Notes: generated by a model from the sequence alone, not told the origin. Positions 17,238-28,840 are shown, counted from the stretch's first letter. The stretch: 64,000 nt of DNA from Tropicimonas sp. IMCC34043 (GCF_003390845.1 NZ_QMEK01000001.1:930001-994000); one strand, 5' to 3'. Made by a program: numbers and translations.

Positions 17238-18038
17238 ATGTCCATTGCCAACGTCATCTGCATCAAATGGGGCGACCTCTTCGGGCCGGAATACGTGAAC
17301 CGGCTCTATTCCGGGGCGCGGCGCAACTTGTCGGGACCGGTGCGGTTTTTCTGCATGACCGAGGATGCGGACGGGCTGCACCCGGATATCGAAGTGCTGG
17401 AGCTGGCGCGCGAACCCTATCTTGACGAGATGGACGCAGCCCTTGCCGTTGCCAACCGCCAGGGCGCGATGCGCAAGGTCAGCCTGTTCCGCCCCGGGCT
17501 GATCCCCGATCTCGACGGGCCGCTTTTGGGCTTCGACCTCGACGCGGTAATCACGGGCTCGCTGGACGAGATCCTGCACTTTGCGCCGGGCAAGGTTGCC
17601 ATGCGTGCCGACTGGGTCGAGGCGCGGCGCGGCCGCCCGACAGGCCATGGTTCGGTCTTCCGCTATGATCCGGCGCTGCACGGCTGGCTTTATGACACGC
17701 TCGCCGCCGATCCGAAGGGCGAGGTCGAGCGGGCGCGCGGCTCCGAGCAGCGCTATACCTCGACACTGGCGCAGGCCAAGGGAGCCTTCGCCTATCTGCC
17801 GCCCGATCAGGTGGTCAGCTTCAAGCACGGTTGCCTCAGGCTTCCGCCGATGAACTATCTGGCCGAACCGCGGTTGCCTGCGAATGCGCGTATCGTCTGC
17901 TTTCACGGACGGCCGAAAATGAGCGAGGCGGTCGAAGGCTATCACGGCTCGATCCTGCGCCACAGCCTGCCCTGTGGCTGGTTGAGGGATCACTGGATCG
18001 ACCGGACCCGGGACGATCTGGGAAGCGACTGGGGGTAG
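17238..18038 (+). CDS. Glycosyltransferase-like protein (GT-A type, unassigned)
   Basis: A 266-residue soluble protein. The layout is a nucleotide-sugar-transferase-like N-terminus (ICIKWGDLFGPEYVNRLY), then LLGFDLDAVITGSLDEI with a DLD motif at 100-102 resembling the metal-binding DxD of GT-A enzymes. A C-terminal CFHGRPKM segment is also common in such proteins. The acceptor and sugar are unknown. The ATG at 17238 is chosen because a perfect AAAGGAGG lies five bases upstream; the in-frame ATG at 17220 would bury that site inside the gene. It appears monocistronic. Confidence 0.78.
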   Translation: MSIANVICIKWGDLFGPEYVNRLYSGARRNLSGPVRFFCMTEDADGLHPDIEVLELAREPYLDEMDAALAVANRQGAMRKVSLFRPGLIPDLDGPLLGFDLDAVITGSLDEILHFAPGKVAMRADWVEARRGRPTGHGSVFRYDPALHGWLYDTLAADPKGEVERARGSEQRYTSTLAQAKGAFAYLPPDQVVSFKHGCLRLPPMNYLAEPRLPANARIVCFHGRPKMSEAVEGYHGSILRHSLPCGWLRDHWIDRTRDDLGSDWG

Positions 18039-18091
18039 GCCCGGACCCGGCCGGTATCCTTGCAACCGGTCCGGCAATGACCTTTTGAGGC

Positions 18092-18235
18092 GACGCCCGA
18101 AGGGGGTCGGCCGGCCAACCCGATCGCGCCGCGATCATAAACAGGGCCGCAAGGCTGTTGCACGAACGGGTCGAGGATCTGTCGCGCACCATGACGCTCG
18201 AAATGTGCAAGCGCATCGGCGAGGCGCGGGGCGCG
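18092..18235 (+). pseudogene. Aldehyde dehydrogenase remnant (succinate-semialdehyde dehydrogenase-like)
   Basis: About 48 codons without a start and without the rest of the gene. The frame reads LLHERVEDL then RTMTLEMCKRIGEARG, which closely matches the helix of NAD(P)-dependent aldehyde dehydrogenases whose usual form is TLEMGKRIGEARGEV. The fragment stops matching exactly where the reverse-strand Crp/Fnr gene ends. It looks like a relic of a larger gene deleted when the regulator arrived or the region rearranged. It carries Cys where family members have Gly (EMCK). No promoter or ribosome site is seen. Confidence 0.6.
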
Positions 18236-18967
18236 CTACCGCAGCAGTGGACCGTCCTGATCCAGATAGGCGTGGTCGAACTCGGCCAGATCGACCAGCG
18301 CCTCGAAGTTGTGGATGATCACTTGGCCTTTCTGGAACGTCAGCAACTCGCATTCGCGCAGTTCGCGCAAAACACGATTGACGTGCACCGGGCTCAGACC
18401 CAGCGCATCGGCCAGGTGGTATTGCGTAAGCGGGCAGGCGAACCCGGCGCGCGTGCCGCGTCCCACCAGGATCAGCCGCGCGCTGAGTTCAAGCAGGAAA
18501 TGCGCCGTGCGCTCCAATGCGTCGCGCCGTCCGATGCTGACCAGATGTTCGACCACCATCGCCTCGTCCCGCGACGCGGCCCACAGCACTGCCGTCGCCA
18601 GGCGCGGGGTTGTATTGAACGCGTTCAGAAGGTCGCTTTCCTGCACTTCCGAGGCCTCGACCTCGGTCACCGGTTCGATATTGTGGTCGGCCGTGCGGAA
18701 AAGTACCGACCGCAGGCCCAGAAAATCGCCCGGGATCTGGAAGTCGACAATCTGCCGGGAGCCGTCGCGCAACAGCTTGTAGGAACAGACCCAGCCTTCG
18801 GCGAGGATGTATGCGGCGGCACTTACCTGGCCCTCGTGAACCAGATCGCGGCCCGCGGCAAAGGTGCGTCGCCGCCGGTGCAGACCTTCGAGGACCTTCA
18901 GATCGCCATCTGAAAGGACGACGAAGTTTCCAAGTTTACGGATCAGTGGACTTTGCGCAATGTTCAT
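18236..18967 (-). CDS. Crp/Fnr family transcriptional regulator
   Basis: A 243-residue regulator with an N-terminal cyclic-nucleotide-binding-like beta-roll (about 20-130) and a C-terminal winged helix (about 165-220; LTQYHLADALGLSPVHVNRVL). It lacks the N-terminal cysteine cluster of oxygen-sensing FNR, so it is not an iron-sulfur sensor; its ligand is unknown. The start at 18967 is supported by AAAGG six bases upstream; an in-frame start at 19012 has none. The gene abuts the aldehyde dehydrogenase remnant on the other strand, and its 5' side faces a 620-base gap. Confidence 0.9.
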   Translation of the reverse strand: MNIAQSPLIRKLGNFVVLSDGDLKVLEGLHRRRRTFAAGRDLVHEGQVSAAAYILAEGWVCSYKLLRDGSRQIVDFQIPGDFLGLRSVLFRTADHNIEPVTEVEASEVQESDLLNAFNTTPRLATAVLWAASRDEAMVVEHLVSIGRRDALERTAHFLLELSARLILVGRGTRAGFACPLTQYHLADALGLSPVHVNRVLRELRECELLTFQKGQVIIHNFEALVDLAEFDHAYLDQDGPLLR

Positions 18968-19589
18968 CGAATGCCTTTTCGGCCCTTGGCCGGTTGGAAC
19001 GGATTTTGCCAATCATGAGTTGTGGCCGCTCGTCCCGACAATCGCGGCATGAATATAGGCATGTATAATTCAACGCTGCAATGATGACGATGTTCCATTT
19101 TTTTGCGGATCGGAATGCCACACGCCGCTGAAAAAGGCAGGTGCGCTACGCCATTGTTTCCGTGTGCGGGTTTTCATGGCATCTGCCACTATATAGGTCG
19201 AAAATGGGACAGATGCAGGTTCCAATTCGGGCTTTGGGTATTTTGTGCGATCTTTTGCGGTCCGACGCCCTTTCGTTCCGCTGCGGAGGCCGGGGTCAGG
19301 TATGCCCGACCTCGCCGGCGCGGTCGGCGACAATGACACCGCGCTGCGTCGTGTTGGGCAATTCTCTGCACCGACCCGAAAGATGTCAGCAGGCCAGTTG
19401 ATCGAGGATCCGACCAGGGCGATGCGCCCGCGTTCCGGCGCGGGGCGCGGGGCGCGGGTCAAGGCAAGGCCTGCGGCCGCGAACGGGCAGGGACGGGCAG
19501 TATCCAACGAGGCCGGGAGACGCCCGATCCTTCACCTGCCTGCCGCGATCGGATAGGCCAAAGGTCAGAATCGATGACGGGACTGCAAC
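18968..19589. other. 622-base gap without a convincing gene
   Basis: It holds the promoters of the reverse-strand Crp/Fnr gene and of the forward gene at 19590. Base composition is visibly more AT-rich than the neighbourhood between about 18990 and 19260. A 35-codon reverse frame (19070-19177) has no ribosome site. Open frames on both strands over 19240-19560 are arginine/alanine-rich GC artefacts. No repeat or RNA gene was recognised. Confidence 0.4.
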
Positions 19590-20270
19590 ATGCTGCCATG
19601 GACGCAACTGGCGACAGCGACCGCCCCGCAGGGAGGGGCGCTCAGGCTTTTTCGGCGGGGCGAGGAATTCTCGATCCGGCTCGAAGGCGGAAACGAACTG
19701 ATGAACAGCCGCCTCGGCGGATCGGAAGAGGCGTTGGCCAGGCTTGCGCTGGATCGTCTGGCGGACCGGCGCGCGCCACGCGTGCTGATCGGCGGCCTCG
19801 GCATGGGATTCACGCTGCGCGCCGCGCTGTCGGTCGTGCCGTCCGATGCCCGCCTGATCGTTTCGGAAATCGTGCCAGAGCTGATCGACTGGGCCTCGCT
19901 GCACATGGGAGCGGTGTTCGGGGCGTGCCTTTCGGACCCGCGGGTCGAGGTGAGACAAGGCGACGTCGCCATGGCGATTGCAGAGGCGACCGGGGCGTTC
20001 GACGCCATCCTGCTTGACGTCGACAATGGCCCCGATGGCCTGACGCGTGCGGGCAACGACGCTCTCTATGGGCTTGTGGGGCTGCAATCCGCGCGCCGGG
20101 CGCTGACCGCGGGCGGCGTCCTTGCCGTCTGGTCCGCCGCGCCGGACCAGAGCTTTTCAAAGCGGCTGTCTCAAGGCGGGTTCGATGTCAGGGAGCAAAC
20201 GGTTCGCGCCGGCCGCACCAGACGCGGCCCCCGGCACACGATCTGGACCGCCGTTCGAAACGGGACCTGA
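19590..20270 (+). CDS. Spermidine synthase-like methyltransferase-fold protein
   Basis: A 226-residue cytosolic protein with a class I SAM/decarboxylated-SAM fold. It has a glycine-rich loop GGLGMGFTLR (68-77), acidic Glu93 at the end of strand 2 (VSEIVPEL) and the DAILLDVDNGPDGL segment (138-151) that in polyamine synthases carries the catalytic region. It lacks the full polyamine-binding N-terminus of true SpeE, so it may be a paralogue with another substrate. The ATG has only a weak ribosome site. A DMT exporter gene follows 101 bases downstream. Confidence 0.8.
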   Translation: MLPWTQLATATAPQGGALRLFRRGEEFSIRLEGGNELMNSRLGGSEEALARLALDRLADRRAPRVLIGGLGMGFTLRAALSVVPSDARLIVSEIVPELIDWASLHMGAVFGACLSDPRVEVRQGDVAMAIAEATGAFDAILLDVDNGPDGLTRAGNDALYGLVGLQSARRALTAGGVLAVWSAAPDQSFSKRLSQGGFDVREQTVRAGRTRRGPRHTIWTAVRNGT

Positions 20271-20371
20271 CGTCCCGGAGCCGCCGTTCGCGTGCTGGGC
20301 CGGCAACCCGGCCCGGGCGTGACAAATCGCGAAGTAGACCAGTTTGGCGTCAATGACGTCGGGAGAAGATA

Positions 20372-21253
20372 GTGCAAATCGCTTTGCTTGGATCGCAAAA
20401 GGACAAGACCGCAGGGATCGTGATGATGTGCGCCGGCGTTGCATGTCTCAGCGTCAATGACGCCCTCGCGAAAACTCTGACCGCGGGCTATTCACCGCTC
20501 CAGATCCTGTTCCTGCGAAATCTGATCGCTCTGCCCTTCACGCTGCTTATCGCGCTGACGATGGGCGGGACGGCGGCACTGCGGTCTCATCGGCCTGTTG
20601 CACATCTTCTGCGCGGGGGGCTGTCGATCGGCGCGGCTATCCTGTTTTTCACAAGCCTCATGCACCTCGGGCTGGCAGAGGCGACAGCGCTGATCTTTGT
20701 CGCGCCGTTTTTCATCACCGTACTCTCGGCCATCTTTCTTGGCGAGCATGTGGGCTGGCGGCGCTGGGTGGCGGTAGTTGCAGGCTTTCTGGGGGTCCTG
20801 ATCGTTATCAGGCCCGGCACAGCGGCGTTTCAGCTTGTCTCGCTGTTGCCGGTCGCGACGGCGCTCCTTTATGCGCTGCTGATGCTCAGCGCGCGGTGGG
20901 TCGATCCGCGCGAGAGCGTCTGGACGCTGCTGCTTTATCTGACCGGGGCGGGTGCCATCCTGAGCGCAATCATCGTGCCGTTCGTCTGGATTCCTGTCGG
21001 GGCAGGCGATCTCTGGCTTTTTGCCGCCATCGCGCTGTTCGGAACAGCCGGCATAACGCTGATCACGCAAGCATTTCGACTTGCCCCTGCCGTCGTTGTG
21101 GCGCCGCTGGACTATACGGGTCTGATCTGGGCGACGGCTTTGGGCTGGCTTGTCTGGAACGAGATCCCGGACAGCCTGACATTCGTCGGCGCGGCCATCA
21201 TCATCTTAAGCGGCGTGGTGACGATATTGCGGGAACAGGCATCACATGACTGA
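20372..21253 (+). CDS. DMT superfamily transporter (two EamA domains)
   Basis: A 293-residue inner-membrane protein with ten hydrophobic helices forming two EamA repeats (about 14-145 and 155-287), the drug/metabolite transporter fold. Conserved features include the first-helix segment with NDALAK and AEATALIFVAPFF at the end of the first repeat. It starts with GTG at 20372 preceded by GGAGA. The substrate is unknown; family members export amino acids, nucleosides or other metabolites. It is convergent with the N-ATPase operon. Confidence 0.9.
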   Translation: MQIALLGSQKDKTAGIVMMCAGVACLSVNDALAKTLTAGYSPLQILFLRNLIALPFTLLIALTMGGTAALRSHRPVAHLLRGGLSIGAAILFFTSLMHLGLAEATALIFVAPFFITVLSAIFLGEHVGWRRWVAVVAGFLGVLIVIRPGTAAFQLVSLLPVATALLYALLMLSARWVDPRESVWTLLLYLTGAGAILSAIIVPFVWIPVGAGDLWLFAAIALFGTAGITLITQAFRLAPAVVVAPLDYTGLIWATALGWLVWNEIPDSLTFVGAAIIILSGVVTILREQASHD

Positions 21254-21658
21254 TGTCTCGGCAGATCCGCGCCGCAACCTTCGTCCGCCGGAAGCTCGAT
21301 ATTTCACGGTCTGCAGATCCGTCGAACCTTGCCGCGCGTGCATGGATTGAAATTTTTCCGTTGGACCTGGTAAGTGTAATTGCCTCCCGAATGGCGCAAA
21401 CAACTGCGAGCCGTGTGCCGATCTATTGAAACCGTCGGAGGGTCTCAGAAAATAGCGACGTCTCAATGCGGGCAAGCGGACTTCTGAATTCTGCACTCGA
21501 ATGGTCCGTCGCTGGCATAGATGGGTTTCTGCGGGCGACTCGCGGTCGGGCTGATATGGACGTTCGACGTGGCGCCTGCCGGGCCGGACTGTCCGGTCAA
21601 ATGGCAGTGGCAGGTCAGGGCCATTCCGGGCCGAAGCACGGGGCGTGGTTTGCCGGCA
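21254..21658. other. 405-base gap between convergent DMT gene and atpG
   Basis: No supported gene. Contents are a somewhat AT-rich first half and a 13-base dyad CCGGAC-T-GTCCGG (21584-21596), which could be a terminator stem for the N-ATPase operon but lacks a T-run on either strand. Open frames across 21463-21860 look like GC-rich shadows or decayed sequence. Confidence 0.4.
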
Positions 21659-22504
21659 CTACCGCGCGTCGTGCGCCGCGGCGGCACCTGTGCCGAGTTC
21701 GATGATCTCTTCGGTGATTGCTTCCTGCCTGACCCGGCGCAGCGTGGCCTCGAAGGTTTCAAGCTCGCGCGCAATCTGGCTGCCCGCGGCGGCCATGGCC
21801 TCCATCCGCGCTTCGTTCTCGGCCGCGAAGGCGTGAAGCGCGGTTCTGCAGACAAGCGCGTGAAAATAATCTGCCCCCAGACGGTCGATCAACGCGTCGA
21901 CGGGGATTTGCATCAGCGGGCGTTCGCCCACGGGCGCCGGAAGATCGGACAGATCGATCGGGAAAAGGGTCTGGCGCGCGACCGTCGGTCGCCCGGCAAC
22001 CAGGCTGGTGAAAACGACATCGAGGCGGTCGATGCGGCCTGTGCCGACCGCATGATAGATCGCGCGCGTCGCCCTGTCGGCGAGCTTGGGGATGCCGGCT
22101 GTGTGCGATGGCATGGCAGCGCTCCAGACCGGCAATAGGCCGCGGGCCGCGGCAATGCCAATGCCGCGGGTTCCGATCAGAAACAGGGTCTCGGGATCGG
22201 GCTTTGCGCCGATGCTGTCGAGCACGCGTTCGCTGAAGGCGCCGGCAAACCCCTGTTCGGCGCAGAACGCCAGCAGACCGGTCTTGCCCGGGTCCGGCCC
22301 GGGGTCTTCAGAGGGCTTGGTTCCCGGGCCAAGCGCGCTCGCCATCGCAGCCGCAATGGTCGCGGCATAACTGTCGACGGCATCGATCTGGGTCCGGGCC
22401 ACACGGGCGCGTGCCGCGGCGATGCCCTTCATGGCGTTCACGACCGCCCCCAGTTGTCGGATGCCGTCGATCCGGGCGCTGATATCGGCCAGCCGTTCGG
22501 TCAT
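21659..22504 (-). CDS. atpG: N-ATPase gamma subunit
   Basis: Central rotor shaft of the F1 sector; 281 residues. The N-terminal helix ([34 protein letters not shown]) and C-terminal helix ([20 protein letters not shown]...[12 protein letters not shown]) are the coiled-coil ends typical of gamma. The middle Rossmann-like part is divergent, as expected for the N-type. It is the last gene of atpDCQRBEFAG and overlaps atpA by four bases. Confidence 0.93.
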   Translation of the reverse strand: MTERLADISARIDGIRQLGAVVNAMKGIAAARARVARTQIDAVDSYAATIAAAMASALGPGTKPSEDPGPDPGKTGLLAFCAEQGFAGAFSERVLDSIGAKPDPETLFLIGTRGIGIAAARGLLPVWSAAMPSHTAGIPKLADRATRAIYHAVGTGRIDRLDVVFTSLVAGRPTVARQTLFPIDLSDLPAPVGERPLMQIPVDALIDRLGADYFHALVCRTALHAFAAENEARMEAMAAAGSQIARELETFEATLRRVRQEAITEEIIELGTGAAAAHDAR

Positions 22505-24048
22505 GGCACTGCGGCGGCTTCGCGCGCGTCTGCCTTGCCGTCCGCCAGGGATGCGGCAAGGCGGGCGAGCACGCCTGTCAGATCCTCGCGCGCCTTCGGG
22601 TCGAGTTTGCCCGTCTCGGCCAGCGCCCGCAGGACCCCGCCCGCATCACTGTCGAGCGCCGCAGGCAGGCCCGCGCAGAACGCCGTGACGGCGGTCAGCG
22701 GCAACGGATCGAGCAGACCGGACTGAACGGCCAGCATCAGCGCAACCTCGTCGACAAGCCGGAACGGCATATGCTGAGGCTGGCGCAGGGCCTCGCGGAT
22801 CCTTGCGCCACGGGTCAGTTGCTGGCGCACCCGGCCATCGGGCATGCCACCGAAGCGGGTGAAAACCTCAAGCTCCAGAAACTGCGCATAGTCGAGCCGC
22901 AGCGTGCCTGCCGCATCTCGCAGACCGGGCGCCTGGGTCTTGCCGCCAACCCGGCTGACGCTCAGCCCCACATCTATGGCCGGCTTCTGGCCCTGCTGGA
23001 ACAACGCGGCGTCCAGCACGATCTGCCCGTCGGTGATCGAGATCAGGTTGGTCGGGATATAGGCCGACAGGTTGCCTGAATCCGTCTCGGCAATCGGCAG
23101 GGCGGTCAGCGACCCGCCGCCGCGATCCGGCGACAGCTTTGCCGCCCGTTCCAGCAGCCGGGCGTGAATATAGAAGACATCGCCGGGATAGGCCTCGCGC
23201 CCCGGCGATTGCCGGGTCAGCAGCGCGATCTCGCGGTGTGTGGCGGCGTGCTTGGACAGATCGTCGATCACGATCAGGGCGTGCTGGCCCTTGTCGCGAA
23301 AATACTCGGCCATCGTCATCCCGGCATAGGGGGCGATCCACTGCAACCCGGGCGCGCTGGCGGCACCTGCCACCAGCACGATGCAGCGCGCGAAATCGCC
23401 CTTGGCCTGCAGCGCGTCGATGGCGCGGCGCACGCTCGACGTCTTTTGCCCGACGGCGACATAGATGCAGATCACATCGCTGTCGCGCTGCGCAACCAGC
23501 GCGTCGATGGCCAGCGTCGTCTTGCCGGTCGAATGGTCGCCGACGATCAACTCGCGCTGACCGCGGCCCAGCGCGAACAGCGTGTCCATGGCGACGATCC
23601 CGGTCTGCATCGGTTCGGTCACCAGATCGCGTTCGATGATCGCGGGGGCAGGGCGTTCGATCGGCAGCTGGGTCTCGGCCACGATGTCGCCTTTGCTGTC
23701 GAGCGGTCGGCCGAGCGGGTCGACGATCCGCCCCAGAAGGACCTCGCCGACGGGAACCTGCACCACCGCGCCGGTGCCGAACACCGCGTCGCCTGCCTCG
23801 ACATCGGTTGCGGCGTCAAGCAGGACACAGCCGATCCTGTCGGCGTCGAGCACGCGCGCGAAGCCGACCTGACCGCCCTGGAACCGCAGCACCTCGTCGA
23901 GCCGTACGTCGCGCAGCCCCGAGATTATCGCGACCCCGTCGCCGATTTCCTCGACCCGGCCACGGTGTTCGGCGCGCGGCCCCAGTGGGGCGGCGCGCAG
24001 CGCCCCTTGTGCGGCGGCAAGCCAGTCCGAAGTATCGTCAGGCCGCAT
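22501..24048 (-). CDS. atpA: N-ATPase alpha subunit
   Basis: Non-catalytic nucleotide-binding subunit of F1; 515 residues. The P-loop is GDHSTGKT (170-177), a variant of the common GDRQTGKT. The [12 protein letters not shown] Walker B region and the [19 protein letters not shown] segment are intact. It overlaps atpF by eleven bases and atpG by four. Sequence divergence from housekeeping alphaproteobacterial AtpA and the operon order mark it as the N-type paralogue rather than the main ATP synthase. Confidence 0.96.
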   Translation of the reverse strand: MRPDDTSDWLAAAQGALRAAPLGPRAEHRGRVEEIGDGVAIISGLRDVRLDEVLRFQGGQVGFARVLDADRIGCVLLDAATDVEAGDAVFGTGAVVQVPVGEVLLGRIVDPLGRPLDSKGDIVAETQLPIERPAPAIIERDLVTEPMQTGIVAMDTLFALGRGQRELIVGDHSTGKTTLAIDALVAQRDSDVICIYVAVGQKTSSVRRAIDALQAKGDFARCIVLVAGAASAPGLQWIAPYAGMTMAEYFRDKGQHALIVIDDLSKHAATHREIALLTRQSPGREAYPGDVFYIHARLLERAAKLSPDRGGGSLTALPIAETDSGNLSAYIPTNLISITDGQIVLDAALFQQGQKPAIDVGLSVSRVGGKTQAPGLRDAAGTLRLDYAQFLELEVFTRFGGMPDGRVRQQLTRGARIREALRQPQHMPFRLVDEVALMLAVQSGLLDPLPLTAVTAFCAGLPAALDSDAGGVLRALAETGKLDPKAREDLTGVLARLAASLADGKADAREAAAVP

Positions 24049-24775
24049 CCTTCATCTCCTTCAGGATCGCGGCAAGGTCCGCCTGCCAGCTGTTGCGCAG
24101 CACGAAATGCGCGCTGCGCAGTTCGAGGCCCGCGATCAGATCGGGGTCGGTGGCGAAAGTCAGCCTCGGCGCCCCGCCAAGCGCAGCGCTGATCGCCGTC
24201 CCGATCTCTGCCCACTCGGCGTCGGTCAGGGCGGCGGCGGTCACGATCTCGATCTCGGCGGCAGAGGCGACAAGCGAAGCGCGCTCCGCAGCCGACATGC
24301 CGGCAATGGCCTTCAGCAACCGGGCAAGGAAGGCCGTCTGGACCGCGGGGCCGTTCAACTGACCCAATAGCCTTGCGGCAATGTCCACCGACAGCGCCGA
24401 GGCCTCGGCTGCGGTTTCCCTGCGCGCCGCCGCCCTGTCGCGGTCGATGGCGGTTTGCGCGTCTGCCAGCAGCGTCTCGGCCTTGGCCCGCGCCTCGGCC
24501 AGGGATGCCTGCGCCGCGGCCTCGGCCTTTGCTGCGGCCTCGGCGAGCAGCGCCCTGCGTTCTGCTGCAATGCCGTCGCGGGCCTTGCCAACCTCGGCCA
24601 GTGCGGCACCGGCCTTGACCTCCGCCGCCTTTGCCGCGGCGAGCATCGCCTGCGTGGTTTCCTGACGCCGGGCAATGGCCCCTGCGACCGGGCGCCAGAA
24701 TACCCGCGACAGAAGCCAGACCAGGATCAGGACATTGACCGCCTGCAACCCCAGTCCCCAGAAGTCGATGGTCAT
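24038..24775 (-). CDS. atpF: N-ATPase b subunit with delta-like C-terminus
   Basis: Peripheral stalk subunit, 245 residues, longer than a normal b (about 160). One membrane helix (about 8-26), then an Ala/Glu/Arg-rich coiled coil (about 30-130), then a C-terminal domain (about 140-245) ending [20 protein letters not shown]. That end resembles the C-terminus of the delta subunit. No separate delta gene exists in the operon, so this protein probably supplies both functions, consistent with what is described for N-ATPases. The ATG at 24775 follows the atpE stop by four bases. Confidence 0.9.
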   Translation of the reverse strand: MTIDFWGLGLQAVNVLILVWLLSRVFWRPVAGAIARRQETTQAMLAAAKAAEVKAGAALAEVGKARDGIAAERRALLAEAAAKAEAAAQASLAEARAKAETLLADAQTAIDRDRAAARRETAAEASALSVDIAARLLGQLNGPAVQTAFLARLLKAIAGMSAAERASLVASAAEIEIVTAAALTDAEWAEIGTAISAALGGAPRLTFATDPDLIAGLELRSAHFVLRNSWQADLAAILKEMKDAA

Positions 24776-24779
24776 GGCA

Positions 24780-25028
24780 TCACGCCAGCAGCGGGTTGGC
24801 GAACAGCAGCAGCAGCGCAATCACCAGACAATAGATCGCCGTCGTCTCGATCATCGCGAGACCGACGAACAGCGTGCGAGAGATCGTGTTTGCGGCCTCG
24901 GGTTGTCGCGCGATGGCGTCCATCGCGGCGGCGACGGCACGACCCTCGGCAAGGGCGGGACCGATCGCCCCGAACGCGACGGTAAATGCCGCGCAGACGA
25001 TGCTGGCAAGGGGAAGATAGTCCATCAT
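24780..25028 (-). CDS. atpE: N-ATPase c subunit with sodium-binding signature
   Basis: Proteolipid of the rotor ring; 82 residues in two helices joined by the RQPE loop (41-44). Helix 2 holds Glu61-Thr62-Thr63-x-x-Tyr66, matching the E-S/T-T-x-x-Y sodium ligand set known from Ilyobacter-type c rings. Helix 1 has Glu28 (PALAEGRA) at the position of the sodium-ligating Gln, giving two carboxylates per hairpin as reported for N-ATPases. The pattern predicts Na+ coupling. AAAAGG lies upstream of the first of two adjacent ATGs; it overlaps atpB by four bases. Confidence 0.95.
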   Translation of the reverse strand: MMDYLPLASIVCAAFTVAFGAIGPALAEGRAVAAAMDAIARQPEAANTISRTLFVGLAMIETTAIYCLVIALLLLFANPLLA

Positions 25029-25738
25029 GGATCCTTTTGCTTTGGGGAAGGGACCGGCCCGGCTTCGGCCCGCCTCGGCTGGCCGTCCTCGACCGCCGAG
25101 GTGATGAAGACCATCGCCAGAACCGCGAAGATGTAGGCCTGCACCAGCCCGGTCAGCAGATCGAGCGCGATAAGCGGGATCGGCACCAGAAGCCCCGCCA
25201 GCGAGGCGACGATGCCGATCACGAAGACGCCGCTCATCACGTTGCCGAAGAGACGGACGAACATCGAAAAGACCCGGGTCACGCTTTCCAGCATGTTGAG
25301 CGGGATCATCACCACGTTGGGCGCGGCGAAGGATTTGAGGTAGCCGCGCAGGCCTGCGCCGCGCACGCCGAACCAGATTACCGACAGGAAAACGAGGAGC
25401 GCGAGGGCCGCATCGGTTTCGAGTTTTGCGGTCGGCGGGTCGACCCCCGGCACCAGCGAACTCCAGTTCGCCACGAGGATGAACAGAAACAGCGTGCCGA
25501 TGAAGTCGCGATAGGGCGCGGGTGCGGCCCCCGTCGTCTCGCGGATCTGGGTGTCGAGCATCGCGACCAAAAGCTCGAGCGCGGCCTGACGCTTGTCCGC
25601 GATCAGCGCAAGCCGACGGGTCAGCAGCTTGGCCCCAAGCACCAGCACCGCCATGATCGCCCAGGTCGTGAGGATTGCCTGCGTGATCGGCACCGGTCCG
25701 ATGTAGAACAATGCGACCGATTCAAGCGGCGAGTTCAT
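25025..25738 (-). CDS. atpB: N-ATPase a subunit
   Basis: Stator ion-channel subunit of Fo; 237 residues with five or six membrane helices. The essential arginine is present as Arg162 in FVRLFGNVMSG, the site that faces the c-ring carboxylate. The start overlaps atpR and the end overlaps atpE by four bases each, giving an unbroken chain of coupled translation. Confidence 0.95.
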   Translation of the reverse strand: MNSPLESVALFYIGPVPITQAILTTWAIMAVLVLGAKLLTRRLALIADKRQAALELLVAMLDTQIRETTGAAPAPYRDFIGTLFLFILVANWSSLVPGVDPPTAKLETDAALALLVFLSVIWFGVRGAGLRGYLKSFAAPNVVMIPLNMLESVTRVFSMFVRLFGNVMSGVFVIGIVASLAGLLVPIPLIALDLLTGLVQAYIFAVLAMVFITSAVEDGQPRRAEAGPVPSPKQKDP

Positions 25739-26025
25739 GTGTCATGCCTCCGCACCCGGCGCAGCATCAGGGCCTTGGCACCAAGCACGCCCGCGAGCGC
25801 CGCGAGAAGCGCAAAGGCCCCGGCCTGCACGGCCAGATAGAACCCCGCAGCCAGCAGCGTCAGACGCCCCAGCGTCAGCGCCAGCCCGAGCAGGGGGCGA
25901 CCCTGGCCAACGATCAGATCCGCGGTCATGCGCAAGGCGCGGAAATAGGTGTAGCCCAGAACAAGCCCGCCGAGAAGGCAGACCGGCAGGACGACAGACA
26001 AGGGCAGGGCAGCGAGATCGATCAT
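25735..26025 (-). CDS. atpR: N-ATPase accessory membrane protein AtpR
   Basis: A 96-residue protein with three hydrophobic helices (about 4-28, 44-64, 67-85). An arginine (Arg54) lies inside the second helix, unusual in a membrane segment and possibly pairing with c-subunit carboxylates. The family is found only in N-ATPase operons; its role (assembly or ion access) is unproven. The start at 26025 overlaps the end of atpQ by four bases; a longer frame to 26235 would run through atpQ and is rejected. Confidence 0.88.
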   Translation of the reverse strand: MIDLAALPLSVVLPVCLLGGLVLGYTYFRALRMTADLIVGQGRPLLGLALTLGRLTLLAAGFYLAVQAGAFALLAALAGVLGAKALMLRRVRRHDT

Positions 26026-26311
26026 GGTGCGTTCATCCATTTCCAGGCGATCCAGCCGCCAAGGCACAGCCCCAGCACCAGGAAGGGCGCAGTCCAGAAG
26101 ATGCCGGTGCCGAGCCGCGCGTCGAGCCAGCGGCCAAAGAACATCCCGCCGAGCGTCGGAACCACAAAGATCCAACCCAACACACCGATCTGCGCCAGAC
26201 GGCGGCCGACCGACATGTCGCCCTCGCGCAGCCACCGGTCGCGCCGGTCGCGGCGCAGGCGGGTTTCGCGGACAAGGGGATCTTCCTCGGGCGGGTCTGG
26301 CCGGTCATCGC

Positions 26312-26315
<4 letters not shown>
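26022..26315 (-). CDS. atpQ: N-ATPase accessory protein AtpQ (AtpI-like)
   Basis: A 97-residue protein: a charged cytoplasmic N-terminus (1-38), then two membrane helices (about 42-62 and 71-92). This is the AtpI/F0F1-ATPase-subunit-1 layout. Between epsilon and AtpR it occupies the position of AtpQ in N-ATPase operons. AtpI relatives help assemble c rings; this is assumed here. Four-base overlaps link it to atpC and atpR. Confidence 0.88.
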
Positions 26316-28524
<2,209 letters not shown>

Positions 28525-28836
28525 ATGATACATGACAGCAAGACCACCAAAGGCGCTTCGGTCGACAGTGATCTCGAAGAGGTAAGCCGTCAGATGGCGG
28601 CGCTGCGGGAGGATATGGCGAAGCTTGCACAATCCGTCACCGGGATTGCCGGACGCCGCGGCAGCGGCATGGCTGCGGACCTCGCGGAGGGGTTCGGCGA
28701 GGCCAGGAACTATGCCGTGAAGACGGGCAGGTCGGCAGAGGCCCGACTTGAGGGCACGGTCGCCGCGCACCCCCTTCTTGTCATTGGCCTTGCGGTGGGC
28801 GCGGGCCTTCTGATCGGTGCCTTGTCGCGGCGGTAA
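28525..28836 (+). CDS. DUF883 (ElaB/YqjD-like) membrane-anchored protein
   Basis: A 103-residue protein: an amphipathic N-terminal coiled coil (about 12-75) and one C-terminal membrane helix (about 83-100) ending SRR. This is the layout of ElaB/YqjD, tail-anchored proteins that tether ribosomes to the membrane in stationary phase in E. coli. GGAG lies six bases before the ATG at 28525; an in-frame ATG at 28513 lacks a site. It is divergent from the N-ATPase operon, sharing the repeat-bearing region. Confidence 0.82.
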   Translation: MIHDSKTTKGASVDSDLEEVSRQMAALREDMAKLAQSVTGIAGRRGSGMAADLAEGFGEARNYAVKTGRSAEARLEGTVAAHPLLVIGLAVGAGLLIGALSRR

Positions 28837-28840
28837 GGCA

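Noticed and set aside
18236-18967. FNR-type oxygen sensor
   Set aside because: The N-terminal cysteine cluster needed for the iron-sulfur centre is missing, so only the broad Crp/Fnr assignment is kept.
19070-19177. 35-codon reverse-strand frame beginning MKTRTRKQW
   Set aside because: No ribosome-binding site, no family resemblance, and it sits in the likely promoter region of the Crp/Fnr gene.
20348-20358. Dyad CGTCA-A-TGACG before the DMT transporter as an operator
   Set aside because: The same 11 bases recur inside the coding region at about 20451, and the arms are short, so chance is likely.
21463-21658. Possible decayed gene downstream of atpG
   Set aside because: Frames here are Arg/Pro-rich and continue as shadows into atpG; no recognisable protein.
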